The notes: generated by a model not told the origin, from the sequence alone. A stretch of DNA of 64,000 nucleotides from Moorella sp. E308F (GCF_006538365.1 NZ_BJKN01000003.1:365001-429000); one strand, 5' to 3'; positions 7,453-16,572 are shown, counted from the first letter of the stretch. Made by a program: numbers and translations.

Positions 7453-8266
7453 GATACTCAAAAAAGCTGGAACTGATGGGGGTGAAAGAGAGATCCCCCT
7501 GCGCACCCTGCAGGTGGATTCAGCTATAGATTTAACCGGAGAGCAAGAGACAGGTAGTCCCGAAGACCGGACCGTAGTGGAAGCTGCCGCCCAGGAAGTG
7601 ACTGCTGCCCGGGAAAAGGCGGCCGCCATCCTGGAGCAGGCCCGCCGGGAGGCGGCGGCCATTAGGGAGGCAGCCTTGGAGGAGAGGCAGAAAGCCCTGG
7701 AAGAGGGGCGTGCTGCCGGGGAGGCCAAGGGCTATCAGGAGGGCCTGTCCCGGGCGGAGGAGGAAGCTCTTAGTATCCGCCGGGAGGCCGAAGCCGCCCG
7801 GGAAGAAGCCCGGCAGGTTCTGGCAGAAGCGCAGAGGGCTTATCAGGAAACAATCAGCGCCGCTGAGGGTGACATTATCGAACTGGCCCTGGCCATTGCC
7901 AGTAAAATAATAGGCCAGGAAATAGAACTGCGGCCGGACCTGGTGGTAGAAATGGCCCGCCAGGCAATCCGCCAGGTGGCCGAGGGGCAGAATTACATAA
8001 TTTACGCCTCCCCGGAGGCAGCCGGGACTATCCGGCAGCGCCGGGCCGAACTCCTGGCGGAAGCAGCGCCGGGGGCGCGGCTCCAGGTAATTGCCGACCC
8101 GAGCTTTAAGGCTGGGGGATGCCGGGTAGAGACGGAAAACGGCTTTATCGACGCCGGCGTCGACAGCCAGCTGGAAGAACTGAAAAAGATCTTCCGGTTG
8201 GACGCCCGTGCTGCTCATGCAGCACCTGCAGGAGAGGCCTTTTTCCGGGCGGGTGGTCGGCCGTGA
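7442..8266 (+). CDS. fliH: Flagellar export ATPase regulator FliH
   Basis: 274 residues from TTG (7442; TTG 7445 also possible), overlapping fliG by 11 bases. FliH is the stator-like partner and negative regulator of ATPase FliI. The middle (about residues 45-140) is a long Ala/Glu/Arg-rich coiled coil ('[20 protein letters not shown]'), and the C-terminal third matches the FliH/V-ATPase subunit E domain ('[20 protein letters not shown]', then '[20 protein letters not shown]'). Overlaps fliI by 4 bases. Confidence 0.93.
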   Translation: MLSRILKKAGTDGGEREIPLRTLQVDSAIDLTGEQETGSPEDRTVVEAAAQEVTAAREKAAAILEQARREAAAIREAALEERQKALEEGRAAGEAKGYQEGLSRAEEEALSIRREAEAAREEARQVLAEAQRAYQETISAAEGDIIELALAIASKIIGQEIELRPDLVVEMARQAIRQVAEGQNYIIYASPEAAGTIRQRRAELLAEAAPGARLQVIADPSFKAGGCRVETENGFIDAGVDSQLEELKKIFRLDARAAHAAPAGEAFFRAGGRP

Positions 8267-9573
8267 GCCTGGCCATCGACTTCACTACCTACCGGCAGCG
8301 CCTGGCATCAGCTAGCCTCTGGCGCCGGGGAGGCAAAGTTACCCGGGTGACGGGCCTCACCATCGAAGCCCGGGGCCTCAAGGCTGCCGTAGGTGAGCTT
8401 TGCTATATTTATAACAACGGTGCGGCCCCTGTCGTGGCCGAGGTGGTCGGCTTCCGGGAAGAAGTGACCCTCCTCATGCCCCTGGGGGAGCTGGAGGGCA
8501 TTGGACCCGGCTGTCGGGTGATGGCTGCCGGCCACGGTCACCTCATCCCGGCGGGTAGGGAGCTGATGGGCCGGGTCCTGGACGGCCTCGGACGGCCGAT
8601 GGATGGGAGGCCCCTTGCAGGGGACGCTCTCCAGCCGGTCAACAATTCTCCGCCCCATCCCCTGGCGCGGCGGCGGATTAAAGAGGTCCTGGCCACCGGG
8701 ATCAAGGCTATCGACGGCCTCCTCACCTGCGGCTGCGGCCAGCGGGTGGGCATCTTTGCCGGCAGCGGGGTGGGCAAGAGCACCCTGCTGGGGATGATTG
8801 CCCGCCACAGCACTGCCGATATCAATGTCATTGCCCTTATCGGCGAGCGGGGCCGGGAGGTACGGGACTTTATCGAAGGCGACCTGGGACCGGAAGGCCT
8901 GTCCCGTTCTGTGGTAGTGGTCGCTACTTCCGACCAGCCGGCCCTGGTACGCATTAAAGGTGCCTTTACAGCGACGGCCATTGCCGAGTATTTCCGCGAC
9001 CAGGGGCAAAACGTCCTCTTGATGATGGACTCTCTCACCCGCTTTGCCATTGCCCAGCGGGAGGTGGGGCTGGCCATTGGCGAGCCGCCAGCCACCAGGG
9101 GATATACCCCTTCCGTCTTTGCTTCCCTGCCCCGGCTGGTGGAAAGGGCCGGCAACGGGGCCAAAGGTTCCATTACCGGCCTGTACACGGTGCTGGTGGA
9201 AGGCGATGATATGAACGAGCCGGTGGCTGATGCTGTGCGCGGCCTCCTGGACGGCCACATCGTCCTTTCCCGGAAGCTGGCGGCCAGGAACCACTACCCG
9301 GCCATTGACGTCCTGCAGAGCATCAGCCGCCTTATGCCGGAAATTACTTCCAGAGAACAGCAGGATAAAGCGGGATACCTGCGGGAGTTGCTGGCTGCCT
9401 ACCAGGAGGCGGAGGATTTAATTGAGATAGGGGCTTACCAGCACGGGTCAAACCCGAAGGTAGACGCGGCGCTGCAATATTATGATGCCATCCAGTCTTT
9501 TCTGCGCCAGGACGTAGATGAATACTATGATTTTAACGCCACCCTGGCCGGGCTGTCATCTATATTTACTTAA
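8263..9573 (+). CDS. fliI: Flagellum-specific ATPase FliI
   Basis: 436 residues. FliI is the cytoplasmic ATPase of the flagellar type III export system. Walker A is '[18 protein letters not shown]', Walker B region '[20 protein letters not shown]', followed by '[20 protein letters not shown]', all typical. The true start is GTG 8263 overlapping the fliH stop; an upstream in-frame ATG at 8119 would add 48 residues that merely translate fliH in another frame. About 60 bases separate it from fliJ. Confidence 0.97.
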   Translation: MSLAIDFTTYRQRLASASLWRRGGKVTRVTGLTIEARGLKAAVGELCYIYNNGAAPVVAEVVGFREEVTLLMPLGELEGIGPGCRVMAAGHGHLIPAGRELMGRVLDGLGRPMDGRPLAGDALQPVNNSPPHPLARRRIKEVLATGIKAIDGLLTCGCGQRVGIFAGSGVGKSTLLGMIARHSTADINVIALIGERGREVRDFIEGDLGPEGLSRSVVVVATSDQPALVRIKGAFTATAIAEYFRDQGQNVLLMMDSLTRFAIAQREVGLAIGEPPATRGYTPSVFASLPRLVERAGNGAKGSITGLYTVLVEGDDMNEPVADAVRGLLDGHIVLSRKLAARNHYPAIDVLQSISRLMPEITSREQQDKAGYLRELLAAYQEAEDLIEIGAYQHGSNPKVDAALQYYDAIQSFLRQDVDEYYDFNATLAGLSSIFT

Positions 9574-9634
9574 AGAATAATATCCCAGCTCTAACTTCTC
9601 ATTTTCTCCATTTCATTTTCGGAGGCGTTACCCG

Positions 9635-10069
9635 GTGGCCGGTTTTCGCTTTTCCCTGGAAAGGGTACGTTCCTACAAGGCATCCCTGGAGGAACAGCTA
9701 AAACTGCAGCTGGCCGCGGCCCGCCGCCGCCAGGAAGAAGAAGAGAAGCGCCTGGAACATTACCGCCGGCTGCGGGCCTGCCGCCAGGCCCTTCAGGGGG
9801 AGTTAACGGCAGGTGATTTACTCCAGGAAGCAGCGCTGCTGGAAGCCCTGGACAGCCGCATTGCCGGCCAGCAGGAAAAGGTGGCCCGGGCTCGGCTGGC
9901 AGTGAGGGAGAAATGCGACCAGGTGCAGGTGGCCATGCGGGAGAGGAAAGTCCTGGACCGCCTGCGCGACCGCCAGCTGGCTATCTACCGCTACGACCTG
10001 GCCCGGGAGGAACAAAAACAAATAGATGAGGTGGCAGGAAGCCGCTGCCATCGCTGCTCGGGTGAATAA
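9635..10069 (+). CDS. fliJ: Flagellar export protein FliJ
   Basis: 144 residues starting with GTG and preceded by GGAGGCG. FliJ is the coiled-coil stalk-like component of the export ATPase and escorts chaperones. The family start 'FRFSLERVRSYKASLEEQLKLQL' is clear, followed by a continuous Arg/Glu/Gln coiled coil through residue ~125 ('LRDRQLAIYRYDLAREEQKQIDEVA'). Short on conserved motifs but secure from N-terminus and position between fliI and fliK. Confidence 0.9.
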   Translation: MAGFRFSLERVRSYKASLEEQLKLQLAAARRRQEEEEKRLEHYRRLRACRQALQGELTAGDLLQEAALLEALDSRIAGQQEKVARARLAVREKCDQVQVAMRERKVLDRLRDRQLAIYRYDLAREEQKQIDEVAGSRCHRCSGE

Positions 10070-10108
10070 CCTTTCAATAATATACATCGCCGGAAGGGGG
10101 TGAAAAAA

Positions 10109-11650
10109 ATGACCGTACAGGCTGTAACAAGAACTGCCGGCTGGGAAGCCCCGGTCCGGGAACGGGATTGGCGTTCAGGCGCAGGAAGCGATTTTGCCCT
10201 TTACCTGGCCGGCCTGCTGCACCGGCCTGGCTTAACCCAGTTTGCCGGCAGGCAGGAACTGTCCGGGCAAGATGAGGGCTGGCAAGAAACGGCCGGTAAA
10301 GAGGTCGATGCTGTAAGACCCGGGGGCGCCGGCAGGGGCAAAGCCGCTACCATGCCGGAGGACCGGGCGGGCCACAAGGTTCGCGAAACAGGACCGGAGG
10401 GTGCCGGTGAAGACCGGACACCGTCCGGGGTGAAATCCCGGCAAGGCGAAAACCAGTCTGTTGCTTTGAAGCAGGAGGAAGCCCCGGCGGGACAGCAGGG
10501 AGCTAAAAAGGCGGCAGGAGATCCTGTCGCGTCAGGCGAGCCTGATGCAGCTGCTGGTAAAGCGTCCGCTGCCACCGCCAGGGCCGGCAACTCGCACCGG
10601 AGCAACATGCCGGCGGGTAACGGGGCACCGGCAGGTGAGGTTAATCTCTTAAACAAGGAGGGACCCGGTATCCTTTTTCCCGGCCGGAAAGCAGCCGGCT
10701 CTGAGGCTGTCACCGGCAAGTTCGCTGCGTCGGCGGCCACAGCTGCCCAGGGCAAAAAAGTGGCTGCGCTGGCGGCCGGGGAAGGAGCGGCGGTCTTGGC
10801 TGCCGCCGGTACCTCCGGAGCAGCGGGGGAAGAGGCAAGCCTTGCGCCGGAAGGTGTACTCATGGCCAGGGGAGATGGCGCGCCGGACTATGGCTCTAAA
10901 ATAGAGGCCGCGCGCGGCTCAAAGGTCCCTGGCAGCAGGGAGGGTTTCCCGCAACCGCAGGGGATAACCGAAGGACAGGGCCAGGTAAAAGGTGGCGGCG
11001 CGTCATTTGCCCGGGCCGCCGGGGACTGGGCCGGTGCTCCATATGTGCAAGATGCCTTTAACCCTGCTAATCGCGACCTCGGAAGCAGCCCTGCCAGGGG
11101 GCAGAGGGGAACCGGGACTGCCGGTGGGCCGGGGATAACCGGTAACGACAGCATAGGGGCCGGACAGGGAAGCTTTCCAGCCCTTTTCCCGGGGAACGGC
11201 CAGCAGGCCGGTGGGGTTGTATTACCTGTAAGCAACCTGCCGGGGGTTTTGGCCACTATCATGGCTTCAGCCCGGATGAGCCGGTCCGGCAGCCAGCAGG
11301 AATTAGAAATCCAGCTCCAGCCGGAAAGCCTGGGGAATATGAAGCTTAAGGCCACCCTGGAAGGAGGTCGGCTGGTCCTGCACCTGCTGGTAGAAAACAG
11401 CGAAGCCGCCCGGGCCCTGCAGGCGGCGGTGCCGGAAATGCGCCAGGCTGTTGCCCAGCAAGGTTTACGCCTGGACCAGGTCCAGGTCCAGGTGGGCGGT
11501 GAAGGACCCGGCAGCGGTTCTCAGGCCGGGGATAGCGGCGAACAGAGCCGGGGATCACCGGGCTGGTACCGGGGAATGCCGGGCTGGGCAGGACATGAGG
11601 AAAAGGAAACAGTTTCTGCCTCCTGGTACCGCCTGGATTACCTGGCGTAG
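10109..11650 (+). CDS. fliK: Flagellar hook-length control protein FliK
   Basis: 513 residues. FliK is secreted during hook assembly and switches export specificity when the hook reaches length. Residues ~60-390 are low-complexity Ala/Gly/Pro/Glu sequence, the ruler region. The C-terminal Flg_hook domain is clear: 'SGSQQELEIQLQPESLGNMK', then 'LVLHLLVENSEAARALQAAV' and 'MRQAVAQQGLRLDQVQVQVG'. ATG 10109 lies 8 bases after GGAAGGGGG; GTG 10100 sits inside that ribosome site and is less likely. Confidence 0.92.
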   Translation: MTVQAVTRTAGWEAPVRERDWRSGAGSDFALYLAGLLHRPGLTQFAGRQELSGQDEGWQETAGKEVDAVRPGGAGRGKAATMPEDRAGHKVRETGPEGAGEDRTPSGVKSRQGENQSVALKQEEAPAGQQGAKKAAGDPVASGEPDAAAGKASAATARAGNSHRSNMPAGNGAPAGEVNLLNKEGPGILFPGRKAAGSEAVTGKFAASAATAAQGKKVAALAAGEGAAVLAAAGTSGAAGEEASLAPEGVLMARGDGAPDYGSKIEAARGSKVPGSREGFPQPQGITEGQGQVKGGGASFARAAGDWAGAPYVQDAFNPANRDLGSSPARGQRGTGTAGGPGITGNDSIGAGQGSFPALFPGNGQQAGGVVLPVSNLPGVLATIMASARMSRSGSQQELEIQLQPESLGNMKLKATLEGGRLVLHLLVENSEAARALQAAVPEMRQAVAQQGLRLDQVQVQVGGEGPGSGSQAGDSGEQSRGSPGWYRGMPGWAGHEEKETVSASWYRLDYLA

Positions 11651-11711
11651 CTATTATCACCAACCCATCCAGCTCGTTTTAAATAACACCTTGAAGCAGT
11701 AGGAGGGACCA

Positions 11712-12152
11712 GTGGTGATCACCAGCAGTGTGACGGCCGCCGGCACGGAGACAGTTACCAGTGTAACTTCCCATGGCTTGAGCAAAGATGATTTCCTGAA
11801 GCTCCTGGCAGCCCAACTGACCAACCAGGATCCTCTAAATCCCGTGAGCGACACCGAGTTTATCGCCCAGATGGCCCAATTCAGTGCCCTGGAGCAAATG
11901 TATAATCTTAACGAGAATTTCAACCTGCTGCGGCAGGACCTGCAGGAGAGCATGATGCTCCAGGCGGTAAGCATGATGGGCAAAGAGGTAACGGCCGTAG
12001 TTGACGACCAGACCTTTACCGGAACGGTCAGTAAAATTAGCTGGACAGCAGAGGGGATCATGCTCCTGGTCGGGGGGCAGCAGGTACCTTTAGAGGCCGT
12101 TGCGGAAGTAGCGATGCCCGCAGCCCAGGCGGATACCGCGCCTGCCGGTTAA
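11712..12152 (+). CDS. flgD: Flagellar hook assembly (capping) protein FlgD
   Basis: 146 residues from GTG with AGGAGG 5 bases upstream. FlgD caps the growing hook. It contains the family motif 'LSKDDFLKLLAAQLTNQDPL' and 'DTEFIAQMAQFSALEQM', then 'MMGKEVTAVVDDQTFTG'. It is the short Firmicute form without the extended C-terminal Ig-like domain. Located between fliK and the TIGR02530 gene, as in Bacillus and Clostridia. Confidence 0.95.
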   Translation: MVITSSVTAAGTETVTSVTSHGLSKDDFLKLLAAQLTNQDPLNPVSDTEFIAQMAQFSALEQMYNLNENFNLLRQDLQESMMLQAVSMMGKEVTAVVDDQTFTGTVSKISWTAEGIMLLVGGQQVPLEAVAEVAMPAAQADTAPAG

Positions 12153-12208
12153 GTGGCCGCCCGGGGCCGGTTGCAGGGTTCAATAAAGTGCAGGGCGGGT
12201 GAGCGCTT

Positions 12209-12577
12209 TTGAACCGCATCGAGGGGCAGGCTTTAAAACCGTCGGTCGCCCAGGTAGGCAAGGTGCCGGCAGCCGGGAAGAGACCAGGTCAGGATTTCCA
12301 GGCCATCCTTAATGAAAAACTGGCGGGCCTGAAGTTTTCCCGCCACGCCAGCGAGCGCCTGGAAAGCCGGAAGATAAATCTCTCACCGGAGCAAATGGCC
12401 CGCCTGGAGCAAGGTGTGAACAAGGCCGCCGGTAAAGGTGCCCGGGAGTCCCTGGTCTTGCTGGATGACCTGGCCCTGGTGGTCAGCATTAAGAACCGTA
12501 CGGTCATCACGGCGGCCAGCAGGCAGGAATTGCGGGAGAATGTTTTTACCAATATTGACAGCGCCGTTTTATTGTAG
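12209..12577 (+). CDS. TIGR02530-family flagellar operon protein
   Basis: 122 residues from a TTG start after a GGGTGAG ribosome site. The sequence 'LKFSRHASERLESRKINLSP' with 'VNKAAGKGARESLVLLDDLALVVSIKNRTVITA' matches the small protein that lies between flgD and flgE in many Firmicutes (TIGR02530, 'flagellar operon protein'). Its job is not firmly known. No signal peptide or membrane segment is visible. Confidence 0.85.
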   Translation: MNRIEGQALKPSVAQVGKVPAAGKRPGQDFQAILNEKLAGLKFSRHASERLESRKINLSPEQMARLEQGVNKAAGKGARESLVLLDDLALVVSIKNRTVITAASRQELRENVFTNIDSAVLL

Positions 12578-12651
12578 GGCCGGACCCCGGCGGGGAGGCC
12601 CGGGGCCGCCGACTGACAGAGGCGGCCCATGCAAGAAAGGGGGAATTTACC

Positions 12652-13482
12652 ATGATGCGTTCGCTTTATTCCGGTGTTTCTGGATTACGTACCCACCAGC
12701 TGCGCATGGACGTCATCGGCGACAACATCGCCAATGTTAATACGGTAGGTTTCAAGCGGAGCACAGTGACTTTTAAAGACGTCTTCTACCAGACTCTCAG
12801 GGGCGGGGCGGCAAGCGATGCCAGCGGCCTGGGCGGTACCAACCCCCAGCAGATCGGCCTTGGCGTCGCCCTGAACAGTATTGACGTCGTCCATACCCAG
12901 GGCGCCGCCGCGTCCACCAACAACGGGACGGATTTGATGATCCAGGGGGACGGCTTCTTCAGGGTTACTCCCGATGACGGAACGACTATATATTACACCC
13001 GGGCCGGCGCCTTTCATTTTGACAATGAAGGCTTCCTGGTAAATGGTGACGGGTTAAAAGTGCTGGATACAGGTGGCAGTCCGATACAGATTGCGGACAT
13101 GGCCGATCCAGATACCATGCCCCGGAGTTTCAGCATTGACAATAAGGGCTACGTCCATTATGTAGACAACACTGGAACAGCCCAGACACTTGCCAACCCT
13201 ATTAGTATAGCCAAGTTTTCCAATCCGGGGGGATTAGAGAAAGTCGGGCAAAACCTATACGCTCGAACGGATAGCTCAGGCGATCCGAGTAATGATCTTG
13301 CCCCCGGTACAGGCTCCCTGGCTAACACCACCATCATCCCCTCGGCCCTGGAGATGTCCAACGTTGACCTGGCCCAGGAGTTTACCGACATGATCATTAC
13401 CGAGCGCGGCTTCCAGGCCAACGCCCGGACCATCACTATCTCCGACCAGATGCTCCAGGAGCTGGTGAACCTGAAGCGCTAG
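12652..13482 (+). CDS. flgE: Flagellar hook protein FlgE (short Firmicute form)
   Basis: 276 residues, like the short hook protein of B. subtilis. It forms the universal-joint hook. N-terminus 'MMRSLYSGVSGLRTHQLRMD' with 'VIGDNIANVNTVGFKRSTVTF', a central 'DLMIQGDGFFRVTPDDG' domain, and the C-terminal rod/hook motif 'MSNVDLAQEFTDMIITERGF' then 'QANARTITISDQMLQELVNL'. An AAGGGGG ribosome site precedes the ATG. Downstream lies a ~400-base gap filled by a family A repeat. Confidence 0.93.
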   Translation: MMRSLYSGVSGLRTHQLRMDVIGDNIANVNTVGFKRSTVTFKDVFYQTLRGGAASDASGLGGTNPQQIGLGVALNSIDVVHTQGAAASTNNGTDLMIQGDGFFRVTPDDGTTIYYTRAGAFHFDNEGFLVNGDGLKVLDTGGSPIQIADMADPDTMPRSFSIDNKGYVHYVDNTGTAQTLANPISIAKFSNPGGLEKVGQNLYARTDSSGDPSNDLAPGTGSLANTTIIPSALEMSNVDLAQEFTDMIITERGFQANARTITISDQMLQELVNLKR

Positions 13483-13530
13483 TCTTTTCGCCTTAGAGAC
13501 AGTAGTGACTGTAAAGCGTTATTTTCGAAG

Positions 13531-13867
13531 GAGCCACTCATGGCGGGGAGCTGCAACCATCGAGAGCATGAAAATTCCGGGCTGGCATTTGTCTGAAGCG
13601 AGCGACTTGGTCTGAGCGGCTAAGCGGCCGCAGGCTGTGCCGAGGGATGATAAGCGGGGCCGAGGACAGGAGGTCCGAGGCCGGATTCTAAAGGCAAAAA
13701 TGCCGAATAGGCCGGGAACCCCGCCTTAAGCCCTGGCTGACCCAGCACTCAACTCGCAACGGTTTTGTTGCGAAGAGACACCTATTACAAACGAGTTGAG
13801 TGCTGGGCGCTCCGCGAGGACCACGGAGCGAGCCAGACAAAGCCAGCCGGTGATAAGTTCTTTTCGA
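13531..13867 (+). repeat. Family A structured dispersed repeat, copy A1 (flgE-flbD gap)
   Basis: About 337 bp, no ORF. Shares with copies A2-A4 the blocks CATGAAAAT...GGCTGGCATTTG, GCGACTTGGTCYGAGCGGC, GGGCCGAGGACAGGAGGTCC and AATGCCGAATAGGCCGGGAACCCCGCC. It includes a 16-bp perfect palindrome, CCCAGCACTCAACTCG (13741-13756) and its complement (13792-13807). A 12-bp direct repeat TTTTCGAAGGAG flanks the copy (13522-13533 and 13861-13872); the second one is the flbD ribosome site. Confidence 0.85.
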
Positions 13868-13879
13868 AGGAGGGCGGCA

Positions 13880-14095
13880 ATGCATATGATCAAGGTTACC
13901 ACCCTGGATAAGCGGGAGATAATCCTCAATGCCGAACTCATCGAGCGCATCGAGAGTGTTCCCGAAACAGTTATTACCCTTACCAGCGGTAAAAAGGTTT
14001 TAGTAAATCAGACGGCAGATGAAGTAATAGCCCGGGTTATTGCCTACCGGCGCCAGATCCTCCAGCCGGCGAGCACCCAGGATGAGGTGGAATAA
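13880..14095 (+). CDS. flbD: Flagellar protein FlbD family
   Basis: 71-residue small protein 'MHMIKVTTLDKREIILNAEL' followed by 'IERIESVPETVITLTSGKKV' and 'TADEVIARVIAYRRQI', the FlbD/SwrD family found just upstream of motA in Firmicutes. In B. subtilis SwrD raises flagellar torque; in others its role is open. ATG 13880 has AAGGAGGG 6 bases upstream; longer in-frame starts would translate the repeat. motA follows after 3 bases. Confidence 0.92.
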   Translation: MHMIKVTTLDKREIILNAELIERIESVPETVITLTSGKKVLVNQTADEVIARVIAYRRQILQPASTQDEVE

Positions 14096-14098
14096 AGG

Positions 14099-14914
14099 TT
14101 GCGGCGCATTGATTTCATGACCGTGATAGGAATTATTGCTGGAATCGGCCTTATGGGTGGAGCCCTGGTCCTGGGTGGTAACCTCAGGATCTTTTGGAGT
14201 GTCCCTTCCCTGATGGTGACGGTGGGGGGATCCTTTGCCGCCGTCCTGATTAATTTCAGCTTCCAGGATGTGAAAAACGTCTTTGCTACGGTAAAACAGG
14301 CCTTTACCACCGATCTCATGGAACCCGAGGAACTCATTGAGCTTTTTGGCGAGCTGGCCCGCAAGGCCCGGCGGGAAGGGCTGCTCGCTCTGGAGGATGA
14401 TGCCAATCGGCTGGATGATCCCTTTTTCAGCAAGGGGATCCAGATGATGGTTGACGCCATGGAACCGGAGATGATCCGGGAGATCCTGGAAACGGACATG
14501 GCCTATATGGCCCGCCGCCACGAGAACGGTCAGGCCATCTTTAAAACCTGGGGGAATCTCGCCCCGGCCTTTGGTATGATCGGTACCCTTATGGGCCTGG
14601 TGCAGATGCTGGCCAAACTGGATAAACCGGAGGCCCTGGGGCCCAGCATGGCCCTGGCCCTGATCACCACCTTTTACGGCGCCATCATGGCATACATGAT
14701 TTTCATCCCGCTGGCAGGCAAACTCAGCCTGCGCAGCGAGCAGGAGATGATGCTGCATCAGATGATGCTGGAAGGTATCATCTCCATCCAGTCCGGCGTC
14801 AACCCGCGCATCCTGGAAGAGCGATTGCGTTCCTTCCTGCCAGCCAAACCCCGGCAGCGGCAGGCCAGTGCAGGGGAAATAACCCGGGAAGAAGTCACCG
14901 GCAGGCAAATTTAA
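14099..14914 (+). CDS. motA: Flagellar stator protein MotA
   Basis: 271 residues from TTG directly after flbD (ATG 14117 would be an alternative). MotA and MotB form the ion-conducting stator in the cytoplasmic membrane. Four hydrophobic segments: near residues 7-27, 33-52, ~150-175 ('TWGNLAPAFGMIGTLMGLVQ') and ~182-205 ('GPSMALALITTFYGAIMAYM'). The cytoplasmic loop 70-145 carries the acidic and basic residues that face FliG ('EPEELIELFGELARKARREG'). Whether H+ or Na+ is used cannot be told from sequence alone. Confidence 0.95.
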   Translation: MRRIDFMTVIGIIAGIGLMGGALVLGGNLRIFWSVPSLMVTVGGSFAAVLINFSFQDVKNVFATVKQAFTTDLMEPEELIELFGELARKARREGLLALEDDANRLDDPFFSKGIQMMVDAMEPEMIREILETDMAYMARRHENGQAIFKTWGNLAPAFGMIGTLMGLVQMLAKLDKPEALGPSMALALITTFYGAIMAYMIFIPLAGKLSLRSEQEMMLHQMMLEGIISIQSGVNPRILEERLRSFLPAKPRQRQASAGEITREEVTGRQI

Positions 14915-14941
14915 GAATATGAGGAAGGAACTGACCTGACC

Positions 14942-15670
14942 ATGGCCATCAAAAAGGAGCGAAAGAAGGTAGAAGAAGGCGCGCCGGCATGGATGACTAC
15001 ATACTCCGACCTCATGACCCAGCTAGTGGTCTTTTTCGTCCTCCTTTTTTCCTTTTCCGTTTTAAACCAGCAAAAATTCCAGCAGTTTATTGCTTCCTAC
15101 CAGGGAATAGGGATTTTGGACGGGGGTGTGTCGCCTATCGTCGAAACGGAGCCGGCGCCCCTTGATTACCCGCAGAATATTGATACGCCGGAGGCAGCTG
15201 CCGCTCTGGCCAGGGCCAGGGAGATGATGGAGACCTACCAGACGGTCAAAAACTTCCTAGCGGCCAGCGGCCTGGAGTCTATGGTTGAAGTGCGCTACGA
15301 GGAACAGGGCATTGCCCTGGACATCAAAGAGCGTATCCTCTTTGATTCCGGCAAGGCGGATTTAAAGCCCGAGGCTGCCAGGTTGCTGGACAAACTGGCG
15401 GAACTTTTAGTACGGATACCCAATGAGGTGCGCGTCGAAGGCCATACGGACAACCGTCCCATCCATACCCTCCAGTTTCCTACCAACTGGGAGTTGTCCA
15501 CAGCCCGGGCCGCCCGGGTGGTGCGCTATTTTATTGAGGAACATCATTTAAAACCGGAGCGTTTTGTAGCCGTAGGCTACGGTGAATACCGTCCCCTTTA
15601 TCCCAACGACACTCCGGAGCATATGGCGGAAAACCGGCGCGTAGTATTGCTGATAGGGGCCACTCAGTAG
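14942..15670 (+). CDS. motB: Flagellar stator protein MotB
   Basis: 242 residues. Short basic N-terminus, one membrane segment at residues ~22-42 in 'MTTYSDLMTQLVVFFVLLFS' with the ion-binding Asp at residue 23, a plug/linker, and a C-terminal OmpA-like peptidoglycan-binding domain ('ERILFDSGKADLKPEAARLL', 'VEGHTDNRPIHTLQFPTNWE', 'LSTARAARVVRYFIEEHHL'). All functional parts are present. Pairs with motA, 27 bases upstream. Confidence 0.96.
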   Translation: MAIKKERKKVEEGAPAWMTTYSDLMTQLVVFFVLLFSFSVLNQQKFQQFIASYQGIGILDGGVSPIVETEPAPLDYPQNIDTPEAAAALARAREMMETYQTVKNFLAASGLESMVEVRYEEQGIALDIKERILFDSGKADLKPEAARLLDKLAELLVRIPNEVRVEGHTDNRPIHTLQFPTNWELSTARAARVVRYFIEEHHLKPERFVAVGYGEYRPLYPNDTPEHMAENRRVVLLIGATQ

Positions 15671-15718
15671 CTCCGGTAAGATGCGGGACACAGCTGCAGT
15701 GAAGAAAGAGGTGGAGAA

Positions 15719-16183
15719 ATGCCCCCCAGAGACGAAGCAGAAAAAAAAGAGAAGCAGGGCCGGCCATGGTTAACCATTGCTTTGCTTCTGGTAATCCTCC
15801 TTTTGAGCGGGGGTTACTTTTACTACTTTTTTTTCGGCGGCAGCAAGGGCGTGACAGCAGCGGCACCGGCCGGCAAACAGGCGTCGGTAATTATGCAGAA
15901 AATGAGCCTGGAGCCCATTGTTGTCAACCTGGCCGATCCGGGCCTGCGCCGCTACCTGCGGGCGAAGATTACCCTGGAGTATAGTGATGCAAGATTGACT
16001 ACAGAACTCAATGAAAAACTCTACCGCATCCGCGATACCCTTATTTCGGTGCTGCGCAGCAAAAAGACCGATGACCTGCAAAATGAGGACGCCCTGAAGC
16101 GGGAACTTTTGACGGCCATTAATGCGCAGCTTATTGGCGGACAGGTTCAGGGTCTTTATTTTGAGGAATTTATCATCCAGTAG
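15719..16183 (+). CDS. fliL: Flagellar basal body-associated protein FliL
   Basis: 154 residues: basic cytoplasmic start (residues 1-16), one membrane segment 17-38 ('WLTIALLLVILLLSGGYFYYFFF'-like), and an extracytoplasmic SPFH-like domain with 'MSLEPIVVNLADPGLRRYLR' and the C-terminal 'IGGQVQGLYFEEFIIQ'. FliL surrounds the stator and modulates torque. It lies between motB and fliN, as in other Firmicutes. Confidence 0.93.
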   Translation: MPPRDEAEKKEKQGRPWLTIALLLVILLLSGGYFYYFFFGGSKGVTAAAPAGKQASVIMQKMSLEPIVVNLADPGLRRYLRAKITLEYSDARLTTELNEKLYRIRDTLISVLRSKKTDDLQNEDALKRELLTAINAQLIGGQVQGLYFEEFIIQ

Positions 16184-16195
16184 GAGAGTCTGTTT

Positions 16196-16570
16196 ATGCC
16201 TTTGACGGACGAGGAGATCCAGAAACTTTTAGAGGCCATGGCTGCCGGCGAGGACCGGCCGCGCATTGAAAAGGCCCGCTTTGCCCCCCTGCAGCCGGCC
16301 CCGGTAGCCAGGGTAAAGGCCAGCTTTGACCGCATCGCTGATGTTCCTTTACGCCTGGTGGCGGAACTGGGCCGGACGCGCCTGGCGGTTAAAGAGATCC
16401 TTGAGCTGAAGGAAGGGTCCGTTATCACCCTCAACAAGCTGGCCGGCGAGGCGGTGGAGGTCCGGGTCAATGGTATCCCGCTGGCCACGGGAGAGGTGGT
16501 GGTGATTAACGATGCCTTTGGCGTCAGGATCAACAACCTGGCAGACGTAAAGGAAGAAGGGCAGGACTAG
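16196..16570 (+). CDS. fliN: Flagellar motor switch protein FliN (short form)
   Basis: 124 residues. The C-terminal SpoA (FliN) domain is complete: 'ADVPLRLVAELGRTRLAVKE' then 'ILELKEGSVITLNKLAGEAVEVRVNGIPLATGEVVVI'-type C-ring sequence ending 'NDAFGVRINNLADV'. The N-terminus 'MPLTDEEIQKLLEAM' resembles the CheY-P-binding EIDALL peptide of FliM and FliY. A second, larger FliN-type gene (fliY, 32667) is also in the window, so the C-ring has two FliN-domain proteins. Confidence 0.92.
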   Translation: MPLTDEEIQKLLEAMAAGEDRPRIEKARFAPLQPAPVARVKASFDRIADVPLRLVAELGRTRLAVKEILELKEGSVITLNKLAGEAVEVRVNGIPLATGEVVVINDAFGVRINNLADVKEEGQD

Positions 16571-16572
16571 GT

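Noticed and set aside
8308..9294. 328-codon ORF on the minus strand over fliI
   Set aside because: Antisense shadow caused by high G+C; low-complexity His/Gly/Pro product, no ribosome site, and fliI is certain.
13531..13867. Family A as a CRISPR array or complete IS element
   Set aside because: There is no short regular repeat-spacer structure and no transposase or other ORF.
13688..13950. ORFs inside family A repeats (for example 13688-13950 and 27402-27673)
   Set aside because: They translate repeat sequence in different frames in each copy, lack ribosome sites and family matches.
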